The notes under the pieces: generated by a model
Databases searched by the model: none
What the model saw: the letters and a program-made list of their open reading frames with translations, nothing else
What the model was told of the DNA's origin: nothing
DNA from: Symbiodinium sp. CCMP2592
Lineage: Eukaryota; Sar; Dinophyceae; Suessiales; Symbiodiniaceae
Assembly (NCBI GenBank): GCA_905221615.1
Contig: CAJNDT010006132.1
Location: 1-64,000 of the forward strand
Direction: 5' to 3'
DNA length: 64,000 nt
Made by a program: the position numbers and the translations under genes
Part shown: one piece after another, positions 43,032 to 55,309 of the stretch
Layout: each line of letters opens with the position of its first letter
How positions within the stretch are numbered: position 1 is the stretch's first letter

Positions 43032-44041
43032 GTGACGTGTTTCGACGCTTCGTTTGCCGAGAGCTGGCGAGAGCCGGCAGCGCCGAGCTTGATGCTGTCA
43101 CCCGCCTGTTTCAGTGCGAACTATGCAGACCCGCGTCAGTACTGGCAGCTTAGCGGCGGTCGTCTCGAGGCATTGGGATATGAAGTGGACAATCCCGGTG
43201 CCAGCATGCCCTGCAACCCACTTGGGTGTCGTGGTGCGAAATGCTTATAATACCTTCAACGCGCGACCATATTTGCCAAGCTATGCGAAAGCGCGCACCT
43301 CCACTCACTTGTGGTTGGCAGCGACATGCCGTTCTCGCACTGCGCATTTCCTTACGAGAACGCGTGTTACCTCTGGGTTTGGCTTCGGCCGCTCGCGCCG
43401 TCCTGTACTTTCACTCCGGTCCGCATGCCGGAGTTTGGCTTGCAGCAAAACTCGCCGCGCTTGCACCCCACTTGATGCACGTCGCACTAGGTGCCGCCTT
43501 CGGTTCGCTCATGGCGCCGCAGGCCAACACGGCTGTGGGGCTGAGGTCGATGCCTTTGGACACCACCACGTCGCCTGCCCCCGCCCGGTTTGCGTGCGTC
43601 AACCGGAGGTGATGTTTGTTGTCCTTGAACTGGAGGTCGTAGGCCGCTGGAGCTCCTCCCAGGCCGCCCGGTTCGTTCGGCTCCTCGCTCGCTGCCGGGC
43701 CCGTGCCATCCCTCGCCAGTTGCGACCTGCAACCGTCGCAGCATTCACGTCCCGATGGTCTGCCTTGCTCGCCTGTTCTGCCGCCAGTGCGTCGTCTTCC
43801 ACTTGCCGGCGCTGCCAATGTCGACTAGCCGCCGCTCAGCGAGGTCCTTTCCTCGACTCGCTTCGACGACACCCCGCCCTTGCCAGCCGTCTTCCCCCGC
43901 GCCCTTGAACAAACCTTCCCGTGTCCGCAAGCCGGGCCCTGCCGCCGTAGGACGTCGCCTTGGGTCTGGGCTTGCTGCACTGGGACTGCGTCGTGGATTG
44001 CCGAAAAGGGTGCGTTGGAAAATAATTCAGAGCTCGCGATA
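43032..44041 (+). pseudogene. C-terminal fragment of a third LINE
   Basis: Peptides in two frames resemble the end of algal non-LTR retrotransposon proteins: YFHSGPHAGVWLAAKL (frame 2, near 43410) and CGAEVDAFGHHHVACPR (frame 3, near 43525), the latter like the C-x-C-G-x-x-x-D-x-x-G-x-H-x-x-x-C finger. No RT motif is visible, so only the 3' end remains and it has frame changes. GC-rich compared with neighbours. Confidence 0.45.
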
Positions 44042-44535
44042 GCAAGCGCCCCAAGCCGGCTGCCGCTTCGCTAGCATCCGTACAGATCGTATAGGCGTCT
44101 AGGTCCAGGTAATTACCGACGGTGGGACAACGTTTGTGCGGACGTTAAAAGGTGAGGAAACAAAGAAATTGTTAGCTGTTTCTGCCGCCAAAACCTTTCG
44201 GCATCGCATGAACTTCCACTTGCCTTGACTTCGCGAAAACGGTGTGTAGCGGCAGTCTGTGCTGTCCTGCAGAAGCAGCGCGGGCCTCCAGTCGCTGGAA
44301 CGCACAAGGCTCACCGGTCACCGTTGTATAACTTCAGTGCTGGAGCTTCATGCTCTGCTGTACTGTGATTTGTGATGCAATGAATAGAAATTAAATGTGT
44401 TCTCCTGTGCATGCGGACAAATGCTGACCGCAAGGACGGTTGTTTCAAGACTTTTGTTTGTTTGTTAGCGCCGGTGCAAAAGACGGAGCTAGCACGTTGG
44501 GTCAGGTCAAAGCCTCGTGTTGCGACACATGGGCA

Positions 44536-45219
44536 TCAGAGGCCACTCAACCATTTCGCTGATGTGCATATGTGTGGAATGACACGTAAGCACTTTATGC
44601 TGCTGCCAAACTGTTGGAGTTTGTCCCTTATTAAGCTACGCCGAGCGCCGCATGTATCCAGAGCCAGGCGAAATACCTCAGAAAACCATGTTTGTTTGGG
44701 TCTACGCAGCTTCCGAAGTCCATCAAGCCATTGTGGCTGGAACGTCCCATCATGGAAAATACATGTGCGCATGACATCCTCCCGTGGAAGTTGCGCGATG
44801 CGCTCCAAAAATAGCAGCTGTCGGCGCCAAGCAATGATAGAAAGTTTCTCAGTGCCAGCTTCTTGTAACTCAGTGTCGTTGTGCATGCGGCTGATGAATG
44901 AGTGTGGTATGCCGAGGATGGAACGAAGGCAACGGGCTTGAAAGACATCAATTCTGCGTGAGTCAGATTTACAAAGCGAAATTGTATGAAGGGAATACAT
45001 CAAGTGGTGAAACCACTCTCGTCGCAAGGCTCGAAAGCAATTGACATATGGCCGAACCGATGCGGTTGATACGTTTGCAGTCAGCGCCTTGCCACCTCGG
45101 TGGCGGCAGCTTGTTGTCGGTGAGACACAGCGCCACGAACAGCGAATAATGGTACGATCGCGCCACGTTAAACAAAGCTCAACGCAGTATTTACTTTTGC
45201 GGAGAATCGCATGCACCAA
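44536..45219 (-). pseudogene. C-terminal RT fragment of another non-LTR retrotransposon
   Basis: The 227-codon ORF contains RIDVFQARCLRSILGIPHS, followed by LSIIAWRRQLLFLERIAQLP and GLRKLRRPKQTW. This matches the post-RT pattern of LINE-type elements (R-x-x-x-F-x-x-R-C-L-R-x-I-L-G-I, R-R-x-x-x-L-G-H-x-x-R, R-G-R-P-x-x-x-W). The catalytic YADD region is missing, so the copy is 5' truncated. Confidence 0.65.
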
Positions 45220-47650
45220 GCATGCACCGCGTCCTGCACCGCAGCTCTTCAGGACAATTTAGAACGTAGATACGACTGCATTGGCCGTTTGCCAAGCGTG
45301 GTCCGGGCCTGAAATATGTTCCGTGGATATCGTCGTAACGGCCACGAACATGTTTGAGTCACTTGGAAACGCTATTGACGGCATTCCGTGCCAGGTCGGC
45401 TAAAGATGGAGGCCTTGAGTTGATATTTTTTTTGCCCGGCTTGCACCACCTTCCGTTTTGCTTTCAGATGCAAGGTTGTGGTGGAAAACGCTTCTGGCAT
45501 CCCGGAAGGAAGCATTTTGCTTGGCTGACTTGGTTAACACAACAGAGTTCGCATAGTTTCAGGTGGAAGAATTGAAGACAACTTGGCAGGTCCATTCGTG
45601 CTGGCAACGTCAGACGGCAGGGCACGCTTTCCACCGACAAGCCAGTGGATCTCACAGCTTTGCGGTATGCATATGTATGCATGGGATATCATGGGGTGAT
45701 TGACGTGCCATGTGTGAAATTTGTTCCATACTGTACGGCCGCGGCTTTTACATCGCAACCCTTCATCAATGAGGTGCAGTTCGCTCAGACAAGTCTTCTG
45801 GATGCGTGTCCGTTCAAAGTGGACATCTTTGCCCCGCTGGGAAGCTCCAGATTGGTTTTGACCTGAGATTGCCAAGCTTGCAGTGTCATGATCCTTTCGA
45901 TGTGCTGCATGCCCGGAGATGATAAGGTGTTGCGACCAAAAAATGATCGCTACACCGTTAGCTTCGGAGATCATGAGAAGAAGCCCAGCGCTTGAAACTT
46001 GTTTCTCGAGTTCTTCAACAAACTGGGCTTGCGGAGCCTTGGCGGTTTGCCGAGGATGAGTTTGGATCTTTTGGTGCAAGGGCTCTCAGCGGCTGGACCC
46101 GAGAAGCCACAGCCACACCCTCGCGACTGCGAAGAGTCGCTCCTGGAAGCGTTGTAACATTTCCGAATTGCTCATGACCTCGAGGCTTACAGCACCGCGT
46201 GAGGAACTTCTATCTGAGACCGAGGTGGGGTCACCCCTGCACAGACCTTTCGGTTAAGACAACTTGCCAAAGGCATATCTGGAGCGTCACGAGCTGCAAC
46301 GCTTCATCCAGAACTTGATCACGAGCGCCGGAATTGCAGCTGGAAACTGGTGTTTTTTAGGCTGTGGAATGGTGCAGGGCTATGTAGCATGCATACAGGC
46401 AATGTGAATGACGGAAGTATTCTGGTTTGTGCTTTGCTGCTTGTATCGGTGACGTACCTATCGTTTCCGCTTGTAAGGTGTCTTGGCGGACAAGCCTGAT
46501 GATCCCTATGTGCTTCGGCTACATATTGTTTGTTAAGATTGAATCACGTGCGTGTGATGCTGCGGAAGCGTTTTTTCTTGACTGTTGGTGAGAGGCTTAC
46601 ATGGCACACCACTTGTCCAACGCTCGAGCTATGCTCTCGGAAATATCATCGTTGGCAGTCCGGGCAGCTCAGTTGTTGCAGTAGTTTCGGGTTTTCCAAG
46701 GTAAAGGAAATCCCGCGACCACCATCTGTGCAGGTAGATGGGTCTTATGAGAGCATCCGCTAGATCACCAGTGGTTCGATCATTTCTGGGGGAGGCTGCG
46801 CAGAGCCACACGAAGCGACCAGCCAAGAAGCCTGCACGACTGGCGTCGTGAGCTCAAGTCAGTTTCTGTTGTCTTTCAGGGAGCAAAGCATTGGCACACT
46901 GGCACACTCCACTTAAAGTGCAGATCAAGGCCTCACAAGAAGAGCTTTGGCCATCCTGCGTTCGTCGTGGAAGACTATGACGGGAATCTCCTCACCTTGC
47001 GGGAGCTGGAGGCCACGCACTGCCACGCACTGCCTTTGCTTCGGAGCGCGACTGACGCGACTGGCGCGACTCGGGAGGCACGGGACATCGTAGCTCCAGG
47101 AGCAGAGTTGAGGCGATTGATCATCGATGACCTCGGAAAGGCAGGGCGAAGAAGAAGCGAAGCAGCATCGATTCAGCATTGCTGGAAGGTTTTCACGTCA
47201 AAACGCCTTCCTTCTCCATTGAGCCTTGGCGCGACGATTTGCCGTCCCTTCTCTTCAGTTTTCTGTCCGGTTGTTGAAGCTCCGGCACGGCCAGGAATGA
47301 GATTGTTGGGCACTTCATCCCAAATGATGCACGAGCCACCCAGGCTGGCACTCAACACTGCAACCAATCACTAGTATCGTCTCTAACTACTTGTATTGCG
47401 GGCGAGCCCAAGAACAGCACCGCGCAGGCAATACAACTTGGCAGCTGGGTGCCTAGCTGCTGCTTAAGGCTGTTTTCCGCACCTGACGATCACGAATTTG
47501 GGCCTCATGCGTTGCTGTCACTCAGGCAACGATTGCTTCTACCAAATGCCGCTGGCTGGTCCCAGGTGTGGCTAGCCATGGTCAAGAAGCATCAGTAGTA
47601 CAGGGTTTTGAGCTTAAAATTGCACGAGACTTAGAACGTGCAGGTCGACG
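45220..47650. other. no recognised gene
   Basis: The largest ORF is 181 codons on the - strand (46079-45534) with no known motif. On + strand a stretch at about 46960-47060 (EDYDGNLLTLRELEATHCHAL) reads like protein and could be an upstream exon of PFK copy 1, but I cannot connect it. Confidence 0.35.
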
Positions 47651-50600
47651 CTGCATTTTGATCCCGAGGCGGTTGTCGACAACTGTAGCATGTGTCTGTA
47701 TGTCTTGCCGACGGACTGCAGGAAGTTGTGGCCACTTTGGTGACCTGTGGTGGCTTGTGCCCTGGTCTCAATGCAGCGCGGGTCCCAGGGCAGGTGTAGG
47801 AGCGCAATTCGTCTTGCAGCTCGGACCTGGCATGATCTGGCACTGCACGTAATCAAAGGTGCTAGAGAGTATGTTGCCAGGAAGTGCTGGAATATGTTGG
47901 AAGCCAGCACTCCCGCCAGGTTATACGTGAGTTGGTGATGATGCTCGCGCAGTACGGTGCCGTTGCCTCGACGTCAACTACGCTCCATCTTCGAAGATCG
48001 CCAAGCTAAGTTCAGCAGCCACTCCTTCCGAGCCTCCACATGATCAGGTCCGCAAGATTTATGGCATCCGTGGTGGCTACAAGGGGGTGTGGGCCCAATG
48101 CCATGCTTTGCGTAGCAGAGCAGCAAGCAGTCAGGCAGCCAGACGTGGAGTGTGTTGTTACGATCTAATTAGAGGAACGAGGAAGACCGCAGAAACTCAT
48201 CAATCGGGGGTTCAGGGTCAGGAGCACCGTTGAAGGAGAAGGTGCCTTGTGAGGCCTCTAGTGATATGCAGGTTGTAAAAAGTCGTCTCAAGATGCCTGA
48301 AGCTCACGAGGATTGTGATTACAATGATCAGACCCGCTAGGGCACCCGAATGCCACAAGAAAGCATCAGAAGGGCTGCGGGCTTAGCAGCCAAGGCCGAA
48401 TTCAAGTTCCTTTTCCTTCGTCTTGCAAGTCTTGACATGCGGAAACGGCAGCATGTAAGCCTGCCCTGGCGCAGAAGTAATCTGCATGCTCAGTTCATGC
48501 AAGTGTTCCAGTGAGCCATGGACGTATTAGATGCCTATACCGCAAGAAGGGGTCTCAAATGGGCATGTTGCAGTTTGGGCAGCTTCCGGCAAGCCAGCGC
48601 ATGAGTTGAAGGTGGTCAAGCCGGAGACGTGGATGGAGCTGACGCCAGATAATGTGCAGGCACCGTGTCGTCAGATTCAGATCATTGTGAGGATCACACA
48701 TCAGACAGTATCATGCCTTGACGATGATCTAACGCTGTATGCGAGTGCAAGTGTGTGCATGCGTGTACCGTCCTCGCACACCTGCGTAGAGGGTCACAAC
48801 TTTCATCCTTCGTTGAGCTGCTCCTAGCCGCAGTCACACAACGGCAGAGCCTGAGCGGTTCTTCGTTCATGAATCACAACACCAATGCTGGCATCGCTGG
48901 AGAACCAAACCACAGTGTCTGGAGGCTGCTGGTGTCAAAGACAAGCATGTACTTGGGATCTGTCTCCTGGAGCTTTGCTGCGAAAGCAAGGGATTCATTC
49001 ATGGGAGTTCCAGGTTCTTGGCTGGAGATGTCCGATCGCAGCTTTGCATCTCATGAACGATTTGCTTCTCAAAGACCAGGTTTGGGGTGAGACAAAAAAA
49101 ACACCAAATTTGCCATGTGGTTCAGGGCAGGTGGCAGCCATCAGATCTCAGGTTTCGGGTTTGAGGTAGACTTCAAGAGGCCTGGATGCAAAAGGTAGGC
49201 CTGACGCTTCGAGTGCCCGTGAGTGAGAGAGAGAGAGAGAGAGAGAGAGGCTGTTGCCTTTCCTTGTCCGAGTGCAAGCAAGAGAGAGAGAGGTGGCCTT
49301 TAGTTACAATGCGACAGCAAATCAGCTTTTGGTTTCAGCCTATCAAGTGTTGATGCAGGACATCAACAGCATGGGAGGGCCAGGATCTCAGCGACGTGAC
49401 ACAACGCATGAGCCCACTTACGTCAGCCGTCGATGATGCCAGCAATACGGCTGAGGACCATCCTTGTCAGTGACCGGGGTAACCCAACGGAAGAGGCCAC
49501 TTGACCTGCACGATAGCGGTAACAGGAAGTAAGTGCTACTGACTGGTTCTTAAGCATGTCCCGAAGATGTAGTCTCCCTACGTCTCCTTTCCTCCTGCCC
49601 AGGAACAAGTGCAGGTTCTGATGGACATGGGAGTCCGTGCCGCCCTTGTCTAGAGGGACAGGTCAGCTGTTTCCTTATAAGCATCGGTGCACGCTTGTTT
49701 TTATATCTGCGAGGTGCCCATTTCATCATCGGAGGTGATGGCACTCATCGTGGTGCCTTCGACGCTTGGCGTGCAGCAACGGAAGAGCGCCGCGGTGATC
49801 CAAACAGACGGTTGTTGAATGTTATTGAGGATTGTGCGGAGCTGGTGAAAGCCAAAGGCTGGAACTGCTCAGTTGCCTGGCAGCTTCAGCGACGGGCACG
49901 TGTTGCGACGGCTGACTTCAGCCTCCTGCAGCTGTTAAGGTCATCGGAATTCCGAAGACTATCGACAATGACATCCCCATGCTGGACTGCACGTTTGGTT
50001 CTTCAGCGGCCAGTAGAAGGCATAGTTGTAAGCCTGTAAGCAAGGAGAGCAGTTGGGGCGAGCATGAGCTCAGGTTTCGACACTGCCTGCATGGAAGCAG
50101 AACGAGCCATCAAAGCTGGATACGTGGAAGCGACTTGCAATGCCAACTGCATTGGCCTCGTCAAGCTGAGCCCTGACTGATCTGACTGCAGACTCCTCTT
50201 GCGGCCTTGCAGCTGACGATGCTTGGTTTGTACGTTGTCAGGATGGGCCGGCACTCCGGCTTCATTGCCTTGCATGCCTGCTTGGCAGCACGGAATGCAG
50301 ACATTGTATTACTCCCGGAGATGCAGATCTGTTGCTTGATCGGAACCGTCCGCTGCAGAAGTGATTGAAGGAAGTCTTGGAGAGCTAGAGCCGCCTTGCA
50401 GCCTAGGCTTGGAGAAGGTTTTGCAGCATTGCTTGGAGTTGATGCAGTGGCGGCACCAAGACACGTAGTGAAGTGGTGACTTGGCGGTGCAGAAATGCTT
50501 TGAAAATCTGAGGTCCAAGGGTCACTGCGTGATCGTGGTGGCCGAAGGCTGTGGGGACACCCTGCTCAAAAGTTCTGGGGAAGTTGATGGCCGCACTCTC

Positions 50601-53600
50601 AGACCTCGGGACAGGACGAGTTGCGACAACACTCTGCCCAGCTTCGCATCTGAATTTCGTGTCTCAAGGTACCAAGTGAAGGCATTGAAATATTGAGCAT
50701 GTTGCCTGAAGCCGCGCCGCAGCATGGCGGCTGACCGTCTCCTTGTCTTCGGCGCATCCATGGTTCCACGCCGACTCGGAGCTCATCCTGGTCCTGGCAG
50801 CCTTGGCGGCTGTCGCTCTGCGTCGGCGCCAGCCTGACGCGGCCTCTCGCGACTCAGGCGACGGCCCCGCGCGCGGCACGCGAAGCCTCCGCATGGCAGG
50901 CCTCAGCCCCTGGCGCTCGCGCCACACCCCAAGTCCTAGCCCACACTGCGTAATGACATGCCAAGCTGAAGGCAGCAGAGCCGGCTTTATCGGAAGCATT
51001 GGCTGCTGAGATTCGGCAGTAGCTGCCAGAGCTTCCTGCCCAGAAGCTTTCGTACACGGGCCAAGACTTTGGCACCCCGTGACTCTCCCAAGCTCTGCCG
51101 TGGGTCGCAGTTGTCGACGTTGCAAGACAGAAGCTCTCCGCTGCCGGCAGTTCTTGGTCCTCGCAGGACTTGTCAGGTTTGTTATGGACGCCTGGCAAGT
51201 TGAAGAAAGACAATGAACTGGCCATGGCTGCTGCCTTGTTGCAGACCCAGCCATTGATCAAACGGCTTAGCATGCGGAGCCTCAGTAACATGGCCCGGGA
51301 TCTTGGCACGTCACAAAAGGTGAGCTGACTCATCTTGGGTGCAGCCGCGTCACAGACGTTTTGGCTGGCCGGGTCTACTCGGCAGCCCCAGGGCGTTTCC
51401 AATCTGGCCTGGTGGTTTGCGAAGCTCCAGTTCGTCGAGGCACTGTCAACGAATCTGCCTGCCAGAGAGGCCGCCCGGCTGTGTGCTGGATTTCGGCCCC
51501 TGGAGCTGACCAGCACTTTGCAGGCGTCCGCCACCCTCGAACTCTATGATCTCCTGCTGTGGGATGCGATGGGCCCGCGCTTTGCATCCAAAGTTCCGGG
51601 GTCCGATTCCCAATGCTTGGCCAATGCAGTCTGAGATGCTGCGAAGCCCCTGACATCGGACAAGCTCCTGTCAACAGCCGCTGGAGCTGCCCGGGCGCTG
51701 AAGGGCTTGAAACCGCAGGAGCCGTGCAGCTTTTCTCGGGCCTTTGGGAAATCCCAGCTTGCAGAGCAGACCTCGCTGAAGATGGCTGCCACCCTCTGCT
51801 TGACCAATCTCAAGAGGCTCAACCTGCGGGCCTTGGCAAGCATGAGCCGGTGCCCTCGTTTGCACTTCAGACCTGGCTTCGGCGCACCGTCTTGCGGAGT
51901 AACTGAGTAGCCGAAGCCTAGCCAATGGCCGAGGTGCTTCACTGCATCGCTCCATGCCGACATCCCGCTACTGGGCTTGATGAGATCAGCTGCAGCAGCT
52001 GGAGTGGCCGAGGCTGTTCCGCAAGATGCTGCGAACATGTCTTGAAGATGTGGCACTGCTCTTCTGTCAGATGTAGTCTCGTCGGAGACAATGCCGAGCT
52101 GGAGCATGGCACACGTTTCGCAGCTCAAGCTGCAAGAGCTTGCCAGCACTTCGCAGTCGCATGGGACGTCGAGAATGCTTGAGGAAAAGCTCTGGGATGC
52201 AGCGGCTGTGGTAAGCGCAAGAAAGTTTAGACAGGATGAGATGGACGGTGACGTGTGTTTCGCGGATATGGAGATGTTGATCGCTGCTAGCAGCATATCC
52301 GACATGATGGAACGGCAAGCCTCAATAGATCTTCGACAGGCAGTGAGTGAGGAGTTTGCACGCTGGGCAGCAGCTCGTGATTCCGTTTCCGATGTGAAGC
52401 AAATGTCTTTCACTGCATGCGCTGGAGCTATGCAGCTTCCCGATGAGCCGTGTGTGTTCAGCGCGCAGTCGCGATTGTGTGTGCTTTGGAAGCCTCCCGG
52501 GTGGTCTGTCATGGTCGGCCGTGACGACTTTGAGTCCGCAGAGGCACCGAGGTCGAGGCTTACCGAGATCGACCGGATGGAAGGGCTGGCCTCCAGAGAT
52601 CGGGACATCAGTTCCTGGCTAATTCGCACGTTTGGAGAAACCAACCCGATTGTGCTGGATTCGAAGAGATCGCACGGGCTCGTTCACAGGCTTGATAAGA
52701 TGACATCTGGTGGGTTGCTGTGGGCGAGTAGCTACAGTGGATATTATGCGGCGAGACTGGCTTTCGCTTCCCGCGAGACCTTGCGAAAGGAGTATCTCTG
52801 CTTGAGCGAGGGCTTGATGAAGCGCAGCCCACACCTGATCACCATTGCCCTGCGCCAGCTTGCAGACGGAGCCGATACTCGCAGGTCAGTGGCTGCGGAT
52901 GCTGTGGGAGGCAAAGAAAGCTCGACAGTGATACTGGATGCGTCCCATTGCATGACTCCGGAAGAATCCGGCGTTAGCTTCGTCAGAGTGCAGATCTTCA
53001 CCGGTCGACAGCACCAAATTCGAGCACATCTTGCAGAAAGTGGTCACGCACTTCTTGAGGACGCGGCTTATGGAGGCAGTGCCGCGGCCTGGTGTGAGCG
53101 CATCTTTCTGCACTCCAGCCACCTGGAGATTGATATTGGCGACGGAAGTCTGGAGGTCAACGTCCCGTTACCTGCCGACCTGCAGAGCGCTGCCCTCTTT
53201 TTGAGGGCTCTGGATGGCCCCTCTCGTGCGGCACTCCGGAGCCAGGTCACGTCAGATAACGACAGAAAGGATGTCTGGCGGTCTAGCGCCGCTGTGCTTT
53301 CTCGGGACATGGCTCGGTTGAGGCATTGCCTGACCCTGTCGCCGAGGTGGTGGCAACAAGAAGCTTGCCGACGTGGGACCTTGGCTTCGTGACAAGCTGT
53401 TGGAACGCTTCAAGCAGGTCGGGGTTCAACGTCGTCAGATCATGTCAGGGCACAAAGAGTCATTGTGCCCGAGAGTGGGCCTCTGCTTAGTCCCGAGTTC
53501 AGTGGGCGCCCAGAGAGCCTCGTCAGGTGAAGCTGCCGCTGACAGCCGCTAGCCTGATGCAGCCGAATCTGTGCCATCTTTGCCTGCTGCTGCTCCTGCT

Positions 53601-53893
53601 GCTGTTGGCGTTGGTAGTGTTGTTGATGTGTTTGTTGTGGTGCAATGGCAGTATCAGCCTCATTTGCCACATCTGCCCACAGATCCCACGACAGAGGTCA
53701 AGTACATCGATCCAACCTACATGATCCGAGCCATCGGGCCAAATGCAAACGACAGTGGCCTGGCTTCAAAGTGGAAGGCAGCTGAAACCCAAGCTTGACA
53801 GTCAGACTCGGAGCAGGTGTTTACTGTTCCTCGCTGAGCCACAACGCGGTGCATGCCGCTATGGCGGGATACACCGGGATTACCGTGGGTGCG
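47651..53893 (+). CDS. PFK: 6-phosphofructokinase copy 1, multi-exon, C-terminus not found
   Basis: Exon cores in order: LHFDPEAVV (47651), TLVTCGGLCPGLNA (47722-47775), VIRELVMMLAQYG (47920-47958), VRKIYGIRGGYKGVW (48048), ETWMELTPDNVQ (to 48659), ILVSDRGNPTEEA (49457), VQVLMDMGVR (49609), HFIIGGDGTHRGAFDAW (from about 49714), VKVIGIPKTIDNDIPMLD (49934), FDTACMEAERAIKAGYVEA (50073-50167), MGRHSGFIALHACLAARNAD (50242-50323), HCVIVVAEGCGDTLL (50484), GNKKLADVGPWLRDKLLERF (53352), VKYIDPTYMIRA (53691), VYCSSLSHNAVHAAMAGYTG (53816-53893). GGDGT plus PKTIDND is the plant-type, ATP-using pattern; the enzyme makes fructose 1,6-bisphosphate in glycolysis. The DIH-GG exon and the final exons were not recognised, so this may be a pseudogene. 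The 50.6-53.35 kb intron contains another gene. Confidence 0.8.
49225..49249. repeat. (GA)n microsatellite in a PFK copy 1 intron
   Basis: About twelve GA units, with a shorter GA run at 49281-49290. Confidence 0.8.
51190..52045 (+). CDS. possible exons with OPR/FASTK-like helical repeats upstream of the pseudouridine synthase
   Basis: Several protein-like stretches on + strand: LAMAAALLQTQPLIKRLSMR then SLSNMARDLGTS (about 51210-51310), PQGVSNLAWWFAKLQFVEAL (about 51390-51450), LYDLLLWDAMGPRFASKV, LKPQEPCSFSRAFGKSQLAE and CLTNLKRLNLRALASMSRC (about 51700-51850). The recurring L-x-N-L-A-W-x-F-A-K-L type motif is typical of organelle RNA-binding helical repeats in algae and alveolates. A final stretch (51940-52045) is in frame with the downstream synthase but separated by a TGA at 52043-52045. 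Exon limits are not resolved. Confidence 0.4.
52091..53392 (+). CDS. RluA-family pseudouridine synthase, nested in a PFK intron
   Basis: 433 codons from an ATG at 52091. RluA landmarks in order: CVLWKPPGWSVMV (about residue 135), HGLVHRLDKMTSGGLLWA with the catalytic Asp202 in HRLD, LRKEYLCLSEG, VRVQIFTGRQHQIRAHL (about residue 300), LLEDAAYGG and IFLHSSHLEI. This enzyme turns specific uridines into pseudouridine in rRNA or tRNA. The first about 130 residues are not part of the catalytic domain and may belong to the helical-repeat region upstream. The gene lies wholly between PFK copy 1 exons on the same strand, and its last 14 codons run into the next PFK exon in a different frame, with its TGA at 53390. 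It has no introns in the catalytic part. Confidence 0.82.
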   Translation: MPSWSMAHVSQLKLQELASTSQSHGTSRMLEEKLWDAAAVVSARKFRQDEMDGDVCFADMEMLIAASSISDMMERQASIDLRQAVSEEFARWAAARDSVSDVKQMSFTACAGAMQLPDEPCVFSAQSRLCVLWKPPGWSVMVGRDDFESAEAPRSRLTEIDRMEGLASRDRDISSWLIRTFGETNPIVLDSKRSHGLVHRLDKMTSGGLLWASSYSGYYAARLAFASRETLRKEYLCLSEGLMKRSPHLITIALRQLADGADTRRSVAADAVGGKESSTVILDASHCMTPEESGVSFVRVQIFTGRQHQIRAHLAESGHALLEDAAYGGSAAAWCERIFLHSSHLEIDIGDGSLEVNVPLPADLQSAALFLRALDGPSRAALRSQVTSDNDRKDVWRSSAAVLSRDMARLRHCLTLSPRWWQQEACRRGTLAS

Positions 53894-55309
53894 CTGCTGA
53901 GAACTTTTAGATTTTGGATTTCAGCTTCCTTTTGCTGCTTGACAGAAACACGAATGCAGTACATGCGCATCAGGCCAGATCAGCAGCCGACAAGTCTTGT
54001 TGCCGATTGCTTGCGTTACGAAGAATCCGCAGCATCTCGCTTGCAGCAAGTTTGCACCCGCCAGCACAGCAGAGTCCCACCCACCGATGCAGGAAGCGAG
54101 TTGATCTCAAGGGTCAAAGGCTGCCATCCTTGGCTGTGCTCTCTTGCGTTCCAGATTCACGGCTTCGGGCAGGTTCCAGGAGCTGGTAAGCTCCACTTTG
54201 CAGCCGAACCTGGCGCCAGAAGGTGCCGAGGAGGGGGTAGATCAGGCGCCCTTGCCCGCCAGAGCCCCGACAAGCGTAGAAAAGTGCAGACCCGCGTTCA
54301 CAGACATGCGAGCAGTCTGATCAAGGCGGAGAATCCTCTGCTGCACGATTCAGAGCCGGTCGAGCTCGTCGGCGCCATCGGAGAAGGATGCGAGGCCGTG
54401 CGGACGGGCCCTTTCCAGATCTTTCTAGCACACGCCCGCATTGTCCGCCTCGGCCGTTGATGGTGGCGAGCGGGAGATTTATGTGGACTCTCTGTTGCCG
54501 CTTGTCGGCCGGTGTTCTTCCTAGATGTGCCTTCGGTTAGCACGATCCGACCTTTGCCAGCATCTGTGGTCCTGGCCCCTGTCCGAAACTGCAATGTGGA
54601 GGTTCGGCGTCTTGAGCTGGAGCATCTGTCTCTCAAGTTTGGTGAGCAGTCGGAGCAGACAACGCTGATTGAGCAGGTGGGGCTTTTCGGGGCTTCGTAT
54701 ATAGGTTGGAATCTCAAGACAAACTGGCTCCGGTCGTAGTCGTCCTGTAGCTATCGCTGCGACGCCACAGAGTCTGAAGGAAAGCTTATGCATGATCCTG
54801 CTAGAACTGTGCAAAAATCGCTGCTACCTCTCGGCTATCTGGGGCTGCTTGCGGCTGTACCTGTAGAATGCGAAGTTGGAAAGGCGCATAGCTGAGCACT
54901 GACCTGTGCAATGGGAGGTCAAGGGAGGCAAGGTCTGCTTCTTCGATGAAGCTTCCTGGGTCTCAGTCTGAGAGCCCATGCAAGGTGGAATCCCCGTGGA
55001 ATCCATGCCCAGGTCACTCAGACCCTCGGTCTTCCCGGTGTTCGCCTGCAGATGCTGAAGGCATGGATCGGTTTGTTTGTTGAATTTTCGCAGGAACTTC
55101 GTGAGCAGCGTCTGTCTCAGAGTGCGGTACTCGTAGGCTGGGCCAAGAAAAAAGCTGTACTTCAAGCCGCCGTCCTGGTCGCCGCAGTTTTGGAAACGTT
55201 TGTACCATAGCTGCTTCACCATCTGACCGAGGCCGTCGGAGGTCGCAGCCACCATCGTCACTTGCCTGGGCCTCGGAGGCTGTGTTCGCCTTCGTTCAAG
55301 CAGCACACC
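53894..55309. other. spacer between PFK copies 1 and 2, with one possible - strand ORF
   Basis: The VVYLPI and C-terminal exons expected for PFK copy 1 were looked for and not seen. A 160-codon - strand ORF (55306-54824) reads like real protein (MVKQLWYKRFQNCGDQDGG, LGPAYEYRTLRQTLLTKFLR) but matches nothing I know. The rest has no signal. Confidence 0.35.

Noticed and set aside
51544..52644. 366-codon - strand ORF
   Set aside because: It is antisense to the helical-repeat and RluA-type coding region and shows no motif; it looks like a shadow.
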